Source: Apoderus coryli
Taxonomy: Eukaryota > Arthropoda > Insecta > Coleoptera > Attelabidae
Direction of reading: 5' to 3'
Length of the DNA: 64,000 bases
Assembly: GCA_911728435.2 (NCBI GenBank)
Contig: OU452201.1
Location: 14,074,001-14,138,000, forward strand
Shown here piece by piece: positions 61,048 through 64,000 of this stretch (its first letter is position 1; each line of letters opens with the position of its first letter). The notes beneath the pieces were generated by a model. That model was given only the letters and a program-made list of their open reading frames with translations, made no database searches and was not told the DNA's origin. Position numbers and translations under genes: made by a program.

Positions 61048-62574
61048 TCAATCGGCATCAACAAAATACCAATCGTAAATTTCCTCATCATCAACATCAT
61101 TTTTTCTAACATTTCGTTTTACAATTTCTTCGCCAATCCATTCATCGTCCGACTCAGTAATTAATTCATTCCTAACAGTAACCTTTCGCATTTCATATTC
61201 GTCATCCCAATTTTCCTCAACAAGATTACATCCAATTTCTTCTGGGTCGACATAGTCATCACAATCACTTAAACTATCAGTATAATGGATTGAGGAAGCA
61301 CTTTCGTTAGATCTTTGCGCGGATAACTTAATTCCATTAAATCGATTTTGATAGTTAAACTGCTCACGCAAATTGTCTCTTTTTGTGGTATAGTATTTAA
61401 TGTCAACAGTGTTGCCATCAATGAAATTGTACTCAAGATCCACTCCTAGAATACTATTTAAATCGCATGTAACTTCATCTATTAGATTATCAAACATATC
61501 CAGAAATATTAGCGATTTTGGTAATTCCGGAATACAATCGATAAAATTACGCGAAACATTTAGGAGTTCTAACTTTTCAAGCTTTGAAATAGACTCAGGC
61601 AACCCAACTAATTCGTTACAAGATATATCGAGAACTTCAAGGTTTCTTAAATGTTCTATATCATTTATTATCCATGAAATATTGTTATGTGTTATATACA
61701 ACTCTTTAAGGGTTCTTATGTCAAACAATTTAGATGGAAATAGCGATAGGCCTATGTTGTTTAAATGAAAAACTTTCATATCTCTCCAATGCGTATTACT
61801 GAACAAATTATCAATATTTTTAATTTTGTTCAAAAAATTGGTACACCCCGAATCATCATTACTGATATTTAGACATCGTAGATTCACAAATTTCTTTATT
61901 AGTTTGAAATCGCAATTCAACAAACATGCATTTTCCAGAATTAACTTCTGAAGCTTCATTGACTTTTGATTAACACTGTAGGGTAAGAATCTGTAATCTG
62001 TTGCTTGGTTATTGCTATAATCAAAATGCTCCAAATTATAGCATTTGAACTTTAAAAACCATCTGGGAACATGTGTGAAACTGTTATAACGCAAATTAAG
62101 AGATTTTATTGTTGATAAACATGTTGGTTCATTATCGAACACTTCAATATAGTTATATGAAACATCTAATACTTCTAAATTCTTTAGCCCCGTGAATAAA
62201 CATTCTGGAATGCTGGATAATTCATTATGGGACAAATTCAGTTCCTTGAGATTTAGATTATTAAGTGAGAGCGGTAGAGTACTCAAACTCAAATGTGATA
62301 ACTCTAAATGAGTAATATGGCATAAAATTGAGTTTTTGGTCTTGATTAAATTATTTAAACCATTTGATTCAAATACCTTGAAAAGTTCAAATATCGTCAT
62401 TTTACAATATTCACTAACAGGTCTTGCTCCGATTGTACATATTTGTAAGTATCCATCTTCCATACGTTTGATTGCTACATTTCGTGGATTTGGATCTATA
62501 AAAATAATTACTTTCATAATATTGTCAAGCAATAAAAATCTTAAGTGTTCTTCCAATGTTTTCAAAGTAACCAT
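61048..62574 (-). CDS. Intronless leucine-rich-repeat protein, 508 aa
   Basis: A single open frame from ATG 62572-62574 to the stop at 61048. After about 90 residues without repeats (IMKVIIFIDPNPRNVAIKRM) it has roughly a dozen LRRs between residues about 90 and 370: LNLKELNLSHNELSSIPECL, LEVLDVSYNYIEVF, LKELYITHNNISWI, LEVLDISCNELVGLPESI and LELLNVSRNFIDCIPELP. The repeat form LxxLxLxxNxLxxIP is that of plant/SHOC2-type LRRs. The C-terminal 120 residues are acidic and low complexity (SDCDDYVDPEEIG, ESDDEWIGEEI). No signal peptide, transmembrane helix or second domain is seen, so it is likely a cytosolic adaptor; partner unknown. Lack of introns among intron-bearing neighbours could mean an old retrocopy. 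Confidence 0.85.
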   Translation of the reverse strand: MVTLKTLEEHLRFLLLDNIMKVIIFIDPNPRNVAIKRMEDGYLQICTIGARPVSEYCKMTIFELFKVFESNGLNNLIKTKNSILCHITHLELSHLSLSTLPLSLNNLNLKELNLSHNELSSIPECLFTGLKNLEVLDVSYNYIEVFDNEPTCLSTIKSLNLRYNSFTHVPRWFLKFKCYNLEHFDYSNNQATDYRFLPYSVNQKSMKLQKLILENACLLNCDFKLIKKFVNLRCLNISNDDSGCTNFLNKIKNIDNLFSNTHWRDMKVFHLNNIGLSLFPSKLFDIRTLKELYITHNNISWIINDIEHLRNLEVLDISCNELVGLPESISKLEKLELLNVSRNFIDCIPELPKSLIFLDMFDNLIDEVTCDLNSILGVDLEYNFIDGNTVDIKYYTTKRDNLREQFNYQNRFNGIKLSAQRSNESASSIHYTDSLSDCDDYVDPEEIGCNLVEENWDDEYEMRKVTVRNELITESDDEWIGEEIVKRNVRKNDVDDEEIYDWYFVDAD

Positions 62575-63579
62575 AGCTGGTACCGATATTATTTATTATA
62601 CTGTGCCGATATACCGTATAATATACGTAATATTATTACAAGTTTTTTATTTTAAAAATGCCCTGTCCTTTTAGGCATGACATGAAAGATAAAGGATTAT
62701 ATAAAAGCCGTGAGTAGTTCGAGCGCTAAGTTTATTTGAAAAACAGAAGAGTATGACGCTTAAAATTTACATATAAGTACTTATATTATGATTTAAATAC
62801 TATAACAGATTGTTTATTTGTAATAACTTACCCATTTTATATTATAGCTTTGAAATATATATTATAGCGGATAGCGTGGAACCTGATGAATTCACATACA
62901 TAAAAATTATAATAATTAAAACAAAAAATTGTAGGTATTTTACCATTGATCTAATAATACTACGTTAGTATTATACGGTCAACGTATTTAAAACAAAATC
63001 AAATTAATAGAAGAATAACCAAATAAAAGAGAGTAAATAAGAAATGTTTGAATTTAAAGACAGGTTAATTCTGAATTCTGTTCACATAGCCATTAGCTAA
63101 CCTCTCTCCCACTATACTACACTAGCACTAGAATCTAGAATTGAGAGAAAAATACACGAACTGAGATTTTTTCACTGATATAGTCGATCCCCGTTCCTTT
63201 AAATAAAAGCGTGATCTGTAATTTTTATACTCAACTCCTCAGAAAAATAAACAAACAAACAATTTTTGTCTTATTACTTATTATAACACTTGACATCATT
63301 TTTTTTTATTTTATATTCCCCTATGCAACTTAACCATCAAATTATCTTCGTTGCCTTTACAATGTTATTTTTTATTTTCAAGTAACAGGAATGTTTTTCC
63401 TAATAATAATAGTTTTACTATTTATGTTTGCGGGTCTGTTTAAAAATATTTTACTGCCGTATAAACAGAAGAACAAAATACTTTTACGCCTAAACTCTAA
63501 AGCGTTAGTCATGGTTTAACGTGATTTTGAGCACTTTACTACTGCCATTTGAGCATAAAATAATTAATAAAAAATAAAG
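62575..63579. other. 1 kb upstream of the LRR gene, no gene seen
   Basis: AT-rich; no promoter motif I would defend. It ends at the U4 retrocopy. Confidence 0.4.
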
Positions 63580-63673
63580 GAACACATAAACATTAGCTTT
63601 GCGCAGTGGCGATATCGTAACCAATGAGGTTTATCCGAGGTGCGATTATTGCTAGTTGAACACATAAACATTA
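63580..63673 (+). pseudogene. Truncated U4 snRNA retrocopy with 16-bp target duplication
   Basis: 63595-63657 matches the 5' 60-odd nucleotides of spliceosomal U4: AGCTTTGCGCAGTGGC, TATCGTAACCAATGAGG, TTTATCCGAGG, then GCGATTATTGCTAGTTGAA. This covers stem II, the 5' stem-loop and the start of stem I. The central region, 3' stem-loop and Sm site are missing. The copy is flanked by GAACACATAAACATTA at 63580-63595 and 63658-63673. A clean 3' truncation plus a target duplication indicates LINE-mediated retrotransposition of snRNA. It is not a functional U4 gene. Confidence 0.85.
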
Positions 63674-64000
63674 TTATTAATAATAACAATAATACCAATA
63701 TTTATAAATAGCTGTAATTGCACTAGCACTTTATTTTCGAATGCAAACACAACAATACCTCTTTACATCGTTTAACCGCAAAAATACTTTCATGGTGGCG
63801 TATGATTGGCCGGTTGAAAAGTCCATAGTCAGACTCTAGACGCTTGTCAGGAATCGAAAAAACCTAGAAACGAATTCTAAGCAACGAACCGTTATACGGA
63901 ACCGATTCCAAAACTTTCGGTTTCTAAATCAGTTCGTTGCACATAGTTTCGGTACCAATTTTAATATTATACGTTTTGCTTTCTGGCTCATTTACTGCAC
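63674..64000. other. Right edge, no gene seen
   Basis: AT-rich sequence without recognisable coding or RNA features. Confidence 0.4.

Noticed and set aside
61400..62674. Plus-strand frames opposite the LRR gene
   Set aside because: They are shadows of the strongly repetitive minus-strand LRR frame.
63595..63657. Functional U4 snRNA gene
   Set aside because: Only the 5' part is present, ending exactly at a target duplication. There is no 3' stem-loop or Sm site, and no promoter element was recognised.

Overview
The window is eukaryotic nuclear DNA, almost certainly from an insect. It is AT-rich, its genes are cut by short GT/AG introns, and it is full of Tc1/mariner, LINE and foldback debris. 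Two genes are insect-type CHK/EcKL kinases. The repeat content, including a recurring CACCCTGTATA terminus, would fit a beetle, but that is only an impression; no species call is made. No prokaryotic operons, CRISPR arrays or viral genes were seen.

Layout. (1) 226-1032, plus strand: the last two exons of an unrecognised Ala/Glu-rich gene that begins left of the window. (2) 1186-36163, minus strand: one complete axonemal dynein heavy chain gene. I rebuilt 45 coding exons by hand. The splice phases agree at all 44 junctions and the total is 11,826 nt (3,941 codons plus stop). It has tail, linker, AAA1-AAA6, stalk and C-terminal cap, and belongs to the single-headed inner-arm DNAH3/DNAH7/DNAH12 group, perhaps nearest DNAH12. 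Its introns carry a LINE with an unbroken 949-codon reading frame, mariner wrecks, foldback elements and several hairpins. (3) 37826-43227, minus strand: an eight-exon gene for a protein of 583 (or 565) residues with a membrane-embedded C-terminal third, family not recognised. (4) 43706-55940: a transposon-rich stretch holding a 5'-truncated LINE with a perfect 14-bp target duplication, a second LINE 3' end with a 13-bp duplication, Tc1/mariner fossils and a P-element/THAP9-like transposase fossil. EcKL gene 1 (51325-53332) sits inside it. (5) EcKL gene 2 (56460-58657), a tandem paralogue sharing the single phase-1 intron position of gene 1. (6) 61048-62574, minus strand: an intronless 508-residue leucine-rich-repeat protein. 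(7) 63580-63673: a truncated U4 snRNA retrocopy bounded by a 16-bp duplication.

The genes do not form a functional cluster. The dynein is a sperm-flagellum/cilium motor, the EcKL pair is a small tandem family probably acting on small-molecule alcohols such as ecdysteroids or xenobiotics, and the LRR and membrane proteins are of unknown role. The most novel material is the unrecognised membrane protein gene, a miRNA-like hairpin at 1526-1579, the U4 retrocopy and several uncatalogued repeat families, each with internal structural evidence. I did not find a convincing new multi-gene system.
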